Counted from the first letter of the stretch, positions 33,965-44,456 are shown. The stretch is DNA of 64,000 nucleotides from Muscardinus avellanarius (GCA_963383645.1 OY726560.1:88446093-88510092); one strand, 5' to 3'. Program-made: numbers and translations. Notes: a model not told the origin generated them from the sequence alone.

Positions 33965-35490
33965 GTTGTGTAGCGTGTAGAAAAGAAAACGAGTGAACAT
34001 GTATTGAAGTGTAAAATCTACCACTCATGCCATTAAGCTCAAGAATTATAAGGCACACTGAGGAATTATAGAGGGGCAATAAAGTGAAGAAATTGCAGAA
34101 CATGCTAAATCTGTGTCTCCTTTTTTATCATTATTAAATATGAGCTAGCAATATGGATATACCTTATATCTCATTGTTTTGTTATTTTCTCCCATGCCAT
34201 ATCTGGCATGTGATTTTCTCAACCTCACATTGCTTATATTTAATCAATTATATTTGTACCTAGTCTTTTCTTTATGGTGACTAAAACAGAGTCTCCCTAG
34301 TTGCACATGGCACCAAATATGTAGCTGTCTGGTATCTCTTGGGTGGATGAAATTTACAAACTATGAACCACGGAAGTTTCTTCTTTTCAAAGGAATCTTC
34401 AAATGTTCTTTGATTAGGAACATAGCAAAGCCCTCGAGACACGTGTTTTCCATTAGCCTTCCTCCCCCAGAGAAGTGAGTAGGTTCACCTGTCTGTCCTC
34501 TTTACCCTCGGGAGGCCCTAGGAGTAAATGGCCCTAGTTTCGGCTTCTCTATACTATCCTTATGCTGCCCTTTGAGCAACTGTGAACCAGAGAGTAGAGC
34601 AGGAAGAAGCGTCTTAGTCACCCACGTGCTCCGTCCTGCCTTTGAACAAGGTGTCTCAGCTAGAGTCCGGGAGCACTCCATTCTTACACTCAGTCCCCAG
34701 CATCCAGAACTTCAGGTGGAATTGCAGAATGTGAGACTCAGACACACACCCAGATGGCACAGGGAACTTCCTCTTCCCGTTGGCTCCCCAACTCTGTGCT
34801 GAGTCACAATAATCCTCTCACTTTTTTATATTTAATAGTCAAATATCAACAATTTCATGTGATTTAACTTCTATAGAGGGGAAGGAACATTCATCCCTGC
34901 CCTGTAGTTGAGATCACTCCACTTGGGGTTAGCTACAAGTGGACACTGGTTGCCTCTAATACACGGAACTACCTGCAGACATCATATCTAGTTCTTTGAA
35001 GGCCCCTCATCTGATAAATGTCAAGTTATAAAACAGAATTGGCAAAGATGAGGTCTAAGCCAGCCTGCCAAATCTCTGGAATAGACTGATGCAAGGAATG
35101 GAAGAGAAAAGAGCCCACAGCTTTTGTTCTGTGTCGAATCGGGCTTTTTAACACGTGGATGTGCAACTTTCAAAGGTGTGGCCAAGCTACAGCCTCATAC
35201 AGAACCAGAGGGCTGTGTAGCAGTGACTGCAGGGGTCGCCATTAGTTCCTGGGGGCCTGGGAGAAGCCGGCATGGAGACCCTTGGATGCAGTCATGCTGA
35301 GATAGAGGAAAGGTCCTTGTCTGGAGTCACAGACACATATAACAAGAGCTGCTTTAGATAGTTTGGGGAAGCAAAAGTAACATTTTTGGTATTTAAACAT
35401 GTTTTATTTAACTTTCTGATAGATAAAACATTTTTAATCTAATAGGAAACCACAGGCACTTAAATTATAAAAGTTCTATTTTCTTATACT
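33965..35490. other. No recognised gene or repeat
   Basis: About 1.5 kb. The part 34400-34800 is GC-richer and holds a 76-codon open frame (34572-34802), but I recognise no domain, exon boundaries or promoter. Confidence 0.4.
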
Positions 35491-35494
35491 TTTG

Positions 35495-35705
35495 CTTTTT
35501 TTTTGGCAGTAGGAGGGGTGGAACCCAGGGGCATTGTACCTCCAAGTTATGCCCCCAGCCCTATTTTTTATTCTTTATGTTGAAACAGGGTTTCACTGAG
35601 TTGCAAAGGACCTCACTAAGTAGCTGAGGCTGTCTGTGAACCGTGATCCTCCTGTCTCAGCCTCTTGAATGCTGAGATTACAAGCATGCACCACCATGCC
35701 CTGCT
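35495..35705 (-). mobile_element. Older-type B1-dID SINE
   Basis: Antisense: T9 tail, 'ggtggaacccaggggcattg', 'tatgcccccagcccta', 'gaaacagggtttcactgag', 'caagcatgcaccaccatgcc'. Confidence 0.9.
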
Positions 35706-35788
35706 GCATTTTGCAATTTTTATCACAGCGTATTTCTCATGTTTCTATCATTAAATATTTTGTCCTTTTCTTCATTTCTCATATTTCT

Positions 35789-35915
35789 TATTTTTAAACA
35801 GGATTTCACTAAGTTGCTGAGGGTCTCATTAAGTTGCTGAGGCTGGCTTTGAACCCGAGGTCCTCATGTATCAGCCTCCCAAGTTACTAGAATTACAGGA
35901 GTGAGATACCAGCCT
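35789..35915 (-). mobile_element. B1-only SINE insert with its own TSD
   Basis: Antisense B1 half (aaacaggatttcactaag ... gaattacaggagtgagatac), beginning at the A-rich linker (tattttt) with no ID half. Flanking repeats catttctcatatttct (35773-35788) and catttctcatacttct (35916-35931) differ at one base. The duplication abuts the linker, so this copy was inserted without its 3' half. Confidence 0.75.
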
Positions 35916-35939
35916 CATTTCTCATACTTCTAGTCTTTA

Positions 35940-36540
35940 AACATATTCATATAATTTGGTCTTAATGTTTCATGAGAAATGAGGCACTTTGTTTCAAATT
36001 TAAATATCTATAAATACATACATACATTTATATGGCATAGGTGTGTTATATCGGGTATAGTCACTGATCCTAAATGAAATCATGAGAGAGGGAGAGGGTG
36101 CTCAGTAACCCTGAGAAGTCTTATGTAAAAGAACTGAAGGACCAGTGAAACAAAACAAGATTTTAGCTGTAACCATGGCAACCTTCATGGACAAGGAAGA
36201 ACATGAAGCTTTCTAGTCATTATTATTATTGTATTTCAACATTTATTGGCTGGATGCCTGCACAGGATCGAGAGGAACAAATAAATGGAGATGAGGTTTC
36301 TCTAAAGGGAATCAGTGCATTTCAAGATCATTTAGCAAAGTTAGGACCACAGATGACAGAGAACCTCTGAGTTCTCTGGATTGTGCAGAATAGAAATGTT
36401 TTAAACTTAGGGATTATGTTATATCAGGGATAGCACAATGACGTTTATGCCAGAGATATCTGACAGGTAAAAAGATATGATAAAATCAGTGGTGTGGAAC
36501 AAAAGAAGCCAAGAGTCATTAGGTTTTAGAATAATCAGGT
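35940..36540. other. No recognised gene or repeat
   Basis: About 600 bp of AT-rich sequence; nothing identifiable. Confidence 0.4.
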
Positions 36541-36542
36541 TC

Positions 36543-36985
36543 TGCTGGGGCGTGGTGGAGCATGCTTGTAATCCCAGCATTTGGGAGACTGAGACAGGAG
36601 GATCACGGTTCGGTTTGCAGACACCCTCAGCTACTTAGTGAGGCCATTTGCAAGGCAGTGAGACCCTGTTTCAAAATAAAGAATTAGCTGGGCGTGGTGA
36701 CGCATGCTTGTAATCTCTGCACTTGGGAGGCAGAGACAGGAGGATAGCGCTGGTTTGAAGCCAGCTTTTCTGGCTTAAGAGACCCTGTTTCCACATAAAA
36801 AAGTTAAAAAATAGATCTGGGAGTGTAGCCCAACAGAGTGTATCCCGGAGGTAGAAGGGTTTCCAAGAACTCCAGTACCACACACACACAAAAAAAACCA
36901 TTAAAAAAATAGGGCTAGGGGTGTAGCTCATAGGTAGAATGCTCCCAGGTTCGATCCCTAATACCACCCAAAAAAAAAAAAAAAA
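36543..36985 (+). mobile_element. Older-type B1-dID SINE split by a young SINE
   Basis: Sense B1 half at 36543-36680 (ggggcgtggtggagcatgc ... accctgtttcaaaataaaga), ID half at 36909-36966 (gggctaggggtgtagctc, caggttcgatccctaatacc), and a long A-tail from 36970. The insertion sits in the linker between the halves. Confidence 0.9.
36686..36905 (+). mobile_element. Young-type B1-dID SINE, nested
   Basis: 'gctgggcgtggtgacgcatg', 'gccagcttttctggcttaag' and 'agatctgggagtgtagccca', with a CA/A tail. A 15-bp insertion inside the ID part (after gtgtagccc, followed by gtgtatccc) partly repeats the box A region. Confidence 0.85.
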
Positions 36986-36991
36986 AAAAAA

Positions 36992-37040
36992 AAGAAGCAG
37001 AAGGAGAAGAGGAGGAGGAGGAGGAGGAGGAGGAGGATCA
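36992..37040. repeat. (AGG)n purine repeat at a SINE tail
   Basis: The A-tail of the preceding SINE leads into GAAG and then about ten AGG units; it evolved from the tail. Confidence 0.9.
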
Positions 37041-37070
37041 GGTTCTTGTTTGGAGAGAAAGCCATTGTTA

Positions 37071-37125
37071 TTATTAATTATTATTATTACTACTATTATT
37101 ACTATTATTACTATTATTATTATTG
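37071..37125. repeat. (ATT)n / (ACT)n triplet repeat
   Basis: About 55 bp of ATT with ACT variants (ttattattactactattatt). Confidence 0.9.
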
Positions 37126-37195
37126 TCAGCCATGTTCCTCTGGGATCCCTTGAGCAAGATTTGTTTACTGCAGTGACATAATTAAGAATGTTCTA

Positions 37196-37255
37196 TCAAA
37201 GGACAAGTGTTTGTTTCGCCGGGCTTGTGTGGCTCAAAGAACAAGTGTTTGTTTC
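37196..37255 (+). repeat. 22-bp direct repeats around a 16-bp SINE head
   Basis: tcaaaggacaagtgtttgtt plus tc (37196-37217) recurs at 37234-37255 with one change. The 16 bases between (gccgggcttgtgtggc) look like the first bases of the SINE. A third partial copy (aagtgtttg, 37465-37473) follows the full SINE next door. Confidence 0.8.
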
Positions 37256-37464
37256 ACTGGGTGTGGTGGCGCACGCTTGTAATCCCTGTGCTTAGGAGGT
37301 GGAGACAGGAGGATCGGGCAGGTTTGAAGCCAGCCGCGCTGGCTCAAGAGATCCTGTTTCCAAATTTAAGAAAATAAAAGAAATAGGTCTGGGAGTGTAG
37401 CCCAGAGGTAGAAGGGTTTCTAGGAATCCCAGTACCACCACACAACAACAACAACAACAACAAA
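37256..37464 (+). mobile_element. Young-type B1-dID SINE with (CAA)n tail
   Basis: Sense copy with a mutated head (actgggtgtggtggcgcacg), 'gccagccgcgctggctcaag', 'aggtctgggagtgtagccca', and a tail of CAACAA units. The target-site duplication includes aagtgtttg (37244-37252 and 37465-37473). Confidence 0.9.
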
Positions 37465-37474
37465 AAGTGTTTGA

Positions 37475-37795
37475 CACACCAACTTCTGAGCTCTGCTTAG
37501 AGCTCCTTCATACCCAGATATCAGAGGAAATTTGTTACAAAACAAGAGCTCAGCCAGCAGACTAAAACCAATGTTGAAGTTCTTCTTCCCTCCTGGGATA
37601 GAGGGGCCGAGGTGGAAGATGGGCAGGTTGGGGATGAAGCAGCTGTTTTTATGTCTGGTACTGGATTAGGTTATTTGCCCAGCATAAACTACTAGAATTC
37701 TAAGATCTTCCTGAAGAGAGCCCCTTCTCTTGATTGGGACTTTTCAAATTAACCACCTTGGGTCTGATTACAATGACGATTTTGATTCAGTAGAA
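37475..37795. other. No recognised gene or repeat
   Basis: About 320 bp of apparently unique sequence. Confidence 0.4.
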
Positions 37796-37799
37796 CTTT

Positions 37800-37993
37800 T
37801 TTTTTTTTAGGGGTGGGGTACTAGGGATTGAACCCAGAGACATTCTACCTCTCAGCTATACCCCCAGCCCTATTTCATTTTTATTTTGAAGGAGAGTCTC
37901 ATTAAATTGCTGAGGATAGATACTAGCCTGTGATCCTCCAGTCTCAACCTCCCAAGTACTAGGAATTACAGGCATGTGCCACCATACTCAACT
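37800..37993 (-). mobile_element. Older-type B1-dID SINE
   Basis: Antisense: T12 tail, 'gggattgaacccagagacat', 'ctatacccccagccctat', 'tctcattaaattgctgagg', 'ggcatgtgccaccatactc'. Confidence 0.9.
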
Positions 37994-38082
37994 TTAATAT
38001 AATCTTACAGAATTTGGCAGGGCCCCAAATCCCCCATTTTTAACAAACTCTGAGTTGATGCCTATGTTGATCATCTAGTCAA

Positions 38083-38265
38083 GGCTCAACCTTGTTTGCA
38101 CAATAGATCATCTGGAGGCAAGAAAATAAAAGGAAAAAAAAATTCTGTTGCCCAGGCCATACCCCAAACCAATGAAATTAGTGTACTCAGAGATGCCATC
38201 TAGGGTCTGAGAACCCAACAACCTGCCCGTCAAAGGCAAATCACAGGTACATTGATTTGACTTAC
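38083..38265 (+). repeat. hAT-type (MER) DNA transposon fossil
   Basis: 'ctcaaccttgtttgcacaat', 'agatcatctggaggcaag' and 'tctgttgcccaggccatacc' follow the left part of a MER element whose right ends read 'tttgagaagcactg' (see 46640 and 52600). The right end is not preserved here. Confidence 0.5.
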
Positions 38266-38649
38266 ACTTTCTTACACTTAAAAACATGAGGAGATCTCAC
38301 TTAAAAACTATTATTTCCAGATCTTTGTTGAAAAAGCAGTTTTTCTACCAGGCTGCCATCTGCTGCAGCTTGGGGTCTATGACTTGCAGATGTGGGCACA
38401 GTGTCCATGTGATCCCTGCCCAGCAGCCACTTGCCCCACTTCTGTCATCTGTCTGGCCCCTGTAGTCGTTTGCTCTTGCACCCCTGTCTAGAGTCCTGCC
38501 TCAACATCTCCTCTTGGATGAGTGCTGGTATGCCTTTTCTACCTTTAAGTCCTTAACACACACCGGACGGGAGTGTTGGACAGCTAGTTAGGGCTGAGTT
38601 GCTCACATTTTAGGATTCTCATTGAAACATCAAGTGGAAAAATACCCGT

Positions 38650-38790
38650 GTGGGAGTCAGAGGCTGGTCTGGATCTGTTGCTATATTGATACTCAACAAG
38701 TTATGTAACCTCTGTATATATTAGCTTTCTTCATCTATTGTCACACAGTTTGGTTATTGGACCAGACACCCTTTGAGGATTAAGACCACA
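38650..38790 (+). repeat. MIR fossil
   Basis: 'ggagtcagaggctggtctgg', 'aacaagttatgtaacctctg' and 'tagctttcttcatctattg' follow the sense MIR order. Confidence 0.5.
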
Positions 38791-38899
38791 TTGGCCACCA
38801 TCACTCACTTACTCCGTCAACTGTTATTTGGCATTTGCTTACTCTGTGCCAGGTGCTCTCAAATGGAGAGGAGGAAATAAAAATGCACGCACAATTTCT

Positions 38900-40420
38900 C
38901 CATCTACTGGGGCTCTGAGAACTTGAAAAGTTCTCCCAAAGGACAGTTAGGAGCTGGGTGGCCATACATTTCTGTAAGCCGAGGTTGTGCTTGAAGTTAT
39001 GGGATGATTATTAACCACATCACTCTCACTCACAAAGGTGTTCTGGTTTGGATGAGAGATCATTTGGCCTCTGTAGCTATAAAAGGATCTGGGGGTTCCT
39101 GTGGGGAAGGGAGTCCACAGATGCCATGGGTGGGGAGATTCGGGACTCCTGGATATTCACATGGCAGGTGGCTCAGCAGGAGGGGGCCAGCACGCACTGT
39201 GGGTGGCCTGGGTCCCCCTCTGCCCTCCAGGATCTCAGAATGCCTCAGCCTACAGGCAGCTGCAAGGAGAAGGGAAAGGGCGGGATGAATGTAGTCACTC
39301 TGGGGCTGTACACCATGTCAGCTCTAACTTCAGCAACCCCAGCAGCTTGAATTGCAGTGATTGTTTTTCATTTCTAATATCCCTCTTGCTGTCTTCTTCC
39401 ATCTTGAATCTTGTGCATTTCCAGGCATCTGAGATACTCTGCTGAAATTCCTCTGCCCTTTCTTTCAAGGTAAAAAAAGAAATGTTATGGGTGCATTGTA
39501 ATTATACATCATAGTGAGGTTCAAAGTGATATAAACATTACACTCACACAGGTCCTGCTGTGTTTCCCTGCAAAATCCAACCTGTTACTCACCCCTTGAT
39601 ATCAGTGAGATTGGTAGTGACAGTGACCTGGCATTTCAGAGGTCCACACGCATGCCCGCTGCTGCCATCTGGTGGAGGTATAATAATGTCATCACTGCCT
39701 TTATCTGATCACAACTGGGCTGGGCTAGAATTTACTTGAAGGAATTATTGGATACCAGATTCCACTTTGAAGGGTGATGATTATTAGAAAGTTAAGGTTT
39801 GTATTTGGAAATTATGCATACATTTAATCTCTATTGAAACCATCTCATCTTTTCGAAAAAAGATTTTAGAAGCTAACTCTAAAAAATACCAATGCTTCGT
39901 TCCTCATGCATACAAGCAGAGCAAGATTGGCTTCAAGAGTGAATAGCCCAAGGATTGTAAAAAAAAGAGTATACATTCACACCCTTATTAAACCAGAATT
40001 GTATTTCTCTTGACAAATAAAGAACGAGGGATCTTGCTTCTCTTCACATGAAGAGATTTTCAAAATGTGACCAGTTTGATCAACAACATCCTTGGTATAT
40101 CTGACCCTGTAGTTTGGGATGCAACCAATTTTACGTTTTCTTCCTTTTAATAATAACTTCACAATTTCAAATTGAGAATGTAATCTATTCTTTCTTTTGC
40201 AATTTTCTCTTTAAAACAACAACAACGAGCCATCACCCTAATGTAGAATAAGAGACGTTTGGCTTTGTCTCTCTTTTTCTTCTTCATTCTCCCCTTTCCT
40301 GAGAACAGCCTTATATCCTTTTCCCTATTTCTGCTACGTTCTGATAATGTTGATCTCCAGATTTCTTCCTACAAAACCTTTTGCTCACTCTGAAGACTCC
40401 CAGTATTTCTCATCTAGTTA
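38900..40420. other. Mostly unassigned; short LINE-1 3' fragment inside
   Basis: The piece 39485-39560 (gttatgggtgcattgtaatt) resembles the sciuromorph LINE-1 3' end in antisense. Otherwise no repeat is recognised. Three overlapping open frames of 94-114 codons at 39004-39445 (+) share no domain or splice context. Confidence 0.35.
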
Positions 40421-40424
40421 AGTG

Positions 40425-40607
40425 ATTCAAATGGACTGGACTGAGTCTCTTCTCTCATCTTCGAGAAAATGTCTTTCAACAGTCTCAGTATGTTGGTGTA
40501 CCTGAATATGAATAGCAGTTAACAACAGGTAATAGAAAGAAAGCAGTGTCTGTATCATAATGGCTATAGCAGTATTATTTTAACCCTCCTGAGAATGTTT
40601 CTGGAAG
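40425..40607. repeat. Local duplication, copy A1
   Basis: A segment starting attcaaatg, with 'gagtctcttctct', 'cctgaatatgaatagca' and 'ataatggctatag', recurs at 41219-41341 and 41867-41912 with scattered mismatches. See also the B pair at 41119 and 41923. Confidence 0.85.
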
Positions 40608-40994
40608 GCTAACAGGAGTATTTTAGGACACAGTTCACAGAGGTCATAGGATATTTAATATTCTGTCATTGTTTTTGATTTATAATAGTTGGCCCAAAAA
40701 TTCTAGAAATAAATCAACAGTAGGTTTTTCTCAGGATAAAAATCGAGCATAAATTGAACTCTGGTCATCATATTAAATTATGCTACCATGTTATATTTGC
40801 TACTTTTGGAGCTATGTCATCTCTGATTATTTCACTGGACTGTATTTGTCCTGAGCCCATGTTTCCAAAATAATATTATGAATACTCTTCTGCTGCTTTG
40901 GGTACCATAATGGTACCTACATGAAAATATCATTGCAGATATTTGAGACCATAGCATTTTATTGTGGGAAATCAGATGAAACAGTAGGCTTCCC

Positions 40995-41095
40995 TTTTAC
41001 TTTAGCATTGAAGAATCTGAAGCCCAGTGAGGCAAATTATTTTCTAGAGAGACTACACAGGTATATCTAATCTGCAAGTTGACTTCAGTTCTCTT
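40995..41095 (-). repeat. Possible MIR fragment
   Basis: 'attgaagaatctgaagccca' then 'gaggcaaattattttctag' resembles the antisense MIR core within the duplicated unit. Confidence 0.4.
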
Positions 41096-41118
41096 CGACC
41101 CATCTGGAATGCCATTAA

Positions 41119-41148
41119 TTTTATTTGTATGCACATATACTTGAATAT
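41119..41148. repeat. Local duplication, copy B1
   Basis: A 30-bp segment containing tatgcacatatacttgaata recurs at 41923-41952 with three or four changes. Its order relative to A1 is the same as B2 relative to A2, so the unit was duplicated in tandem. Confidence 0.8.
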
Positions 41149-41205
41149 ATATATTGAATATATATATATTGAGTAATATATATATATTGAATATATATTT
41201 ATTCA
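41143..41205. repeat. TATATTGAATA-type AT repeat
   Basis: About three imperfect units of 'atatatatattgaatatat' type. Confidence 0.85.
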
Positions 41206-41218
41206 CATGCACATGTAT

Positions 41219-41341
41219 ATTCAAATGAACTGGACTGAGTCTCTTCTCTAATTTTTGAGAAAATGTGTTTTTCAACAGTCTCAGTATATTGGTTTACCTG
41301 AATATGAATAGCAATTAACAATAGGTAATAGAAAGAAAGCA
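41219..41341. repeat. Local duplication, copy A2 (left part)
   Basis: Second copy of A1, broken after 'agaaagaaagca' by the LTR insertion. It resumes at 41867 with 'taatggctatagtaatatta' and runs to 41912. About 500 bp present after A1 is missing after A2. Confidence 0.85.
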
Positions 41342-41345
41342 ACAC

Positions 41346-41431
41346 GGCACCACTGAAAGGACAAAGTTTGACCACACCAGAGACCACCTTGTAGCCAAGA
41401 GATTTATTGGAGGGGCCGGTATGAAAGGAAG

Positions 41432-41480
<49 letters not shown>

Positions 41481-41861
41481 CAGACAGACAGAGACAGAGA
41501 GACAGACAGAGGGGGAGAGAGAAAGAAGAATCCAGGAAGAGAGCGAGCATGTGCTGGGATCAGGGTTATATAGGGGTTTGGGGTTACAGATTGGGGGTTA
41601 ATAGGCTAGGAGAAATGCCCTTTGAACTAATTAGCTAGAGTCCCATGGAGGTGGTCGTGTAGCCAGGTAATTGGCTCGGGGTCATCAGGGAATGTCCCTT
41701 TCACTGATTGGCCAAGGGCACCAGGAGGGGGCAGGTCTCCCAGGTAAGTGACCAGGTACAGCCAGAGGGGGATTGTAGCTTAACTGGTCAGACCAGGGCC
41801 TTTCAGGAAACTTAGCTTATACGGGGGGGGGGGGTGTCTGATATAAGAACCTAATTCATCT
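41346..41861 (-). mobile_element. Solo LTR of an endogenous retrovirus
   Basis: In the minus direction this is an LTR of about 515 bp. The U3 has CCAAT motifs (at 41706-41711 on the + strand: gattgg) and a TATATAA box at 41572-41566. About 160 bp downstream is an AATAAA signal at 41408-41403, with a short U5-like end. A GA/GACA microsatellite (41432-41520) sits between promoter and polyadenylation signal, and a run of 12 G (41823-41834) near the U3 start. A 5-bp flanking repeat, aacac (41341-41345 and 41862-41866), is a candidate target-site duplication. The TG...CA ends are not clear. No gag, pol or env is present. Confidence 0.7.
41432..41520. repeat. (GA)n with GACA variants
   Basis: A GA array followed by cagacagacagaga units within the LTR leader region. 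Confidence 0.95.
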
Positions 41862-41922
41862 AACACTAATGGCTATAGTAATATTATTTTAAACCTCCTG
41901 ATAATGTTTCTGAGAGTGTTCT

Positions 41923-41952
41923 GTTTATTTATATGCACATATACTTAAATAT
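41923..41952. repeat. Local duplication, copy B2
   Basis: Matches B1 (41119-41148): tatgcacatatacttaaata. It lies only about 10 bp after the end of A2, whereas B1 is about 510 bp after A1. Confidence 0.8.
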
Positions 41953-42135
41953 TCATTCTATATTTCCCTGCATACTTTATAATTTTCATCTTATTTATCA
42001 ATCTCAGCTTTTATAAGCACTTTTCTTCTCTGATATTCTACCCAAAAGAAATTTAAAGAAATAATTTCAAGAATTTCTTAGCTTTTTAAAGAAAAGTATA
42101 GGCAACCATAGTATTATGGTTTTAATAACTGCCTA

Positions 42136-43440
42136 TGATAAACAATTTTTTATGGGAGAAGATTTTTTTATCTTTATGTAGAACATATTGAAAATTTTCA
42201 TGTGGAACATATTGAAAATGCTATACATTCAGACTGTGCTTGGTGCCCTCTGCCTCCCGCCCCTGCTTCCCCTTCTTCCCCTCCCAACAATGAGTGTACA
42301 TTCATACTTTTACACATATTTGGATGTAGCTCCTCCATTAATCAACCTCAGTCTTCTTCCATCCTAGCTTTGTCCCTTCTCTTCCTGTGCTTGGCTGATC
42401 TCACTTAACATAATGTTCTCCAGGTCTTTCCATCTTAATGCTAATGACATGATTTTCTTCTTTATAGCTGAGTAGAATTCCATTGTGTGTATTTCCCATA
42501 ATTTTGCAATCCATTCATCTGTTGATGGAGACCTAGGTTGGTTCCATATTTTGGCTATTACAAATTGTGCTGCTATGAACATGAGTATGCATATGTTGCT
42601 GTAGTGCTCTGGTTTCATCCCCTTTGGAAAGATACCCAGGAGTGGTATAGCAGATCATATGGTGCATCCATTCCCAGTTTTCTAAGGAATCTCCACACTG
42701 TTCTCCAGAGCAGCCGAACTAGTTTGTACTCCCATTAACAGTGTAAAAGAGTTCCTCTTTCCCCACATCCTCACCAGCATTTATTGTTATTTGATTTCTT
42801 TATGCTTGCCACTCTGATTGGGGTCAGATGGAATCTCAGTGTAGTTTTGATTTGCATCTCTCTAATGGCTAATGATGTTGAGCATCTTTTCATGTATCTA
42901 TTGGCCATTTATATCTCTTATTTTGTAAAGTGTCTATTCAATGTAGTTGCTCATTTTTTGATTGGGTTATTTGTTTTGCTAGTGTAGAATCTTTTGAGCT
43001 CATTGTATATTCTGAGTATTAGCCCTCTATCAGAGTGGTGGCTGGTAAAGATCTTCTCCCATTCTGTAGGCTTTCTCCTTAGGTTCTTGATGGTTTCCTT
43101 TGATGAGAAGAAACTTTTTGTTTGATGCCATCCCACTTGTTAATTTTTTCTTTAATTTTCTGAGCTTTGGAGGTCTTGTTGAGAAAGTTACTGCCTGGGC
43201 CTATATGTTGTAGTGTTGATCCTATGCCTTCCTCTAATAACTTCATAGTCTCTGGTCTAATTTCTAAGTCTTTGATTCATCTCAAGTTGATTCCTGTGCA
43301 CAGTGAGAGGTAAGGTCTGGATAGCCAGTTCTTTTCCATTTGGTAAAAAAGCTGTCTTTTCTCAAGTGTATGAGTTTGGCCCCTTTGTCAAAGATCAATT
43401 TATTATAGATGTGTGGGTTTGTTTCTGTATGTTAAATGAT
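42136..43440 (-). mobile_element. 5'-truncated LINE-1, older
   Basis: Antisense copy with a 3' UTR at the left and ORF2 from about 42364 up to 43440. Flanking repeats tttaataactgccta (42121-42135) and tttaactactgccta (43441-43455) differ at one base and define the insertion. The 3' side has a 24-bp tandem duplication containing aacatattgaaaat (42180-42223). Confidence 0.85.
42364..43440 (-). pseudogene. LINE-1 ORF2 C-terminal remnant, broken
   Basis: Reading leftward, the ORF2 end is in pieces: one frame at 43136-42951 ([32 protein letters not shown]) and another at 42618-42364 ([34 protein letters not shown]). Frameshifts and stops separate them. Compared with the copy at 12 kb this is an older insertion. 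It has lost the endonuclease and polymerase domains by truncation. Confidence 0.85.
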
Positions 43441-43459
43441 TTTAACTACTGCCTAAAAA

Positions 43460-43920
43460 TAAGCATTCCTCTGGCAAGATGGTTCTGGAGGGCAACATGC
43501 ATTAGGTCCACAAGACTTTGTTTACCGTGGATTGTTCTATGGGTACTGCCTGTCATCAGCACAGGACATTTAAATAAGAATAACCATGAACAGCTAAACT
43601 CGTCCTAATAAGAAACAGCTGACACTAAGTGATAAAAGGCCTACATGTTTCTCTGGTATATCTATTTTAATGTGTTTAGATTTCAAGGGAGCTTTAAGAT
43701 GAAACCATATTGCTTTTTAAAAATTTTGTTCATTAGACTAGTCCCAGTAGCAAATAGCAAATAGCAAAGTCAAGGTTTAATTCCCTCTCCTAATACTTCA
43801 GAAAGATTTCTTTCCTGCTGTTTTTTTCTATGATAGTTCAATCTCAAATTACTTTAAGAAATATGGATGTGAATTTCTCAAATAGTTATTTTCTGATTGA
43901 TTCATTAATATTCTGCTTAT
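43460..43920. other. No recognised gene or repeat
   Basis: About 460 bp of apparently unique AT-rich sequence. Confidence 0.4.
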
Positions 43921-43924
43921 TTTT

Positions 43925-44115
43925 AAATTTTTGGTGCTAGTTATTGAACTCAGGTGCATTCTATCTCTTAGCTACACCCCTAGCTTTTATTTTATTTTAT
44001 TTTTTAAATTTTGAAACAGGGACTCGCTAAATTGCTGAGATTGTCCTTGTACCTGTGATCTTCCTGTTTCAGTCCCCCAGGTACTGGTATTAGAGGATAT
44101 AACACCACACTCATC
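43925..44115 (-). mobile_element. Older-type B1-dID SINE
   Basis: Antisense: 'gttattgaactcaggtgcat', 'tagctacacccctagc', 'gaaacagggactcgctaaat', 'ggatataacaccacactc'. A TTTTA repeat marks the linker. Confidence 0.85.
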
Positions 44116-44139
44116 TTTATATTTTAAAATTTTTGAATA

Positions 44140-44185
44140 GAAGGCCCTTCCTTCCTTCCTGTTTTCCTTCCTTCCTTCCTTCCTC
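44140..44185. repeat. (CCTT)n short tract
   Basis: About 45 bp of CCTT/TTTCC repeats. Confidence 0.85.
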
Positions 44186-44261
44186 TTACGAAATATTTAC
44201 CCTAACAGCTCTGTATGTCAGGTATTTTGTTACAGACATTTTGTTACAGACTGTATTTTTT

Positions 44262-44456
44262 TTTTTTTTTTTGGTGGTGGTAGTACTGGGGTTCCTGGAA
44301 ACCCTTCTATCTCCGGGCTACACTCCCAGATCTATTTTATATTTTATTTGGAAACAGGGTCTCTTAAGCCAGCGCAGCTAGCTTCAAACCTGCGTGATCC
44401 TCCTGTCTATGTCTCCCAATCTCAGGATTACAAGCGTGTGCCACCACGCCCGGCTA
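44262..44456 (-). mobile_element. Young-type B1-dID SINE with TSD
   Basis: Antisense copy: T-tail, 'gtactggggttcctggaaac', 'atctccgggctacactccca', 'ctcttaagccagcgcagc', 'gtgccaccacgcccggct'. The duplication ctgtatttttt is at 44251-44261 and 44461-44471. Confidence 0.95.

Noticed and set aside
37441..37462. Direct-repeat array of CAA as a possible CRISPR or satellite
   Set aside because: It is the tail of a SINE; no spacer-repeat structure exists anywhere in the window.
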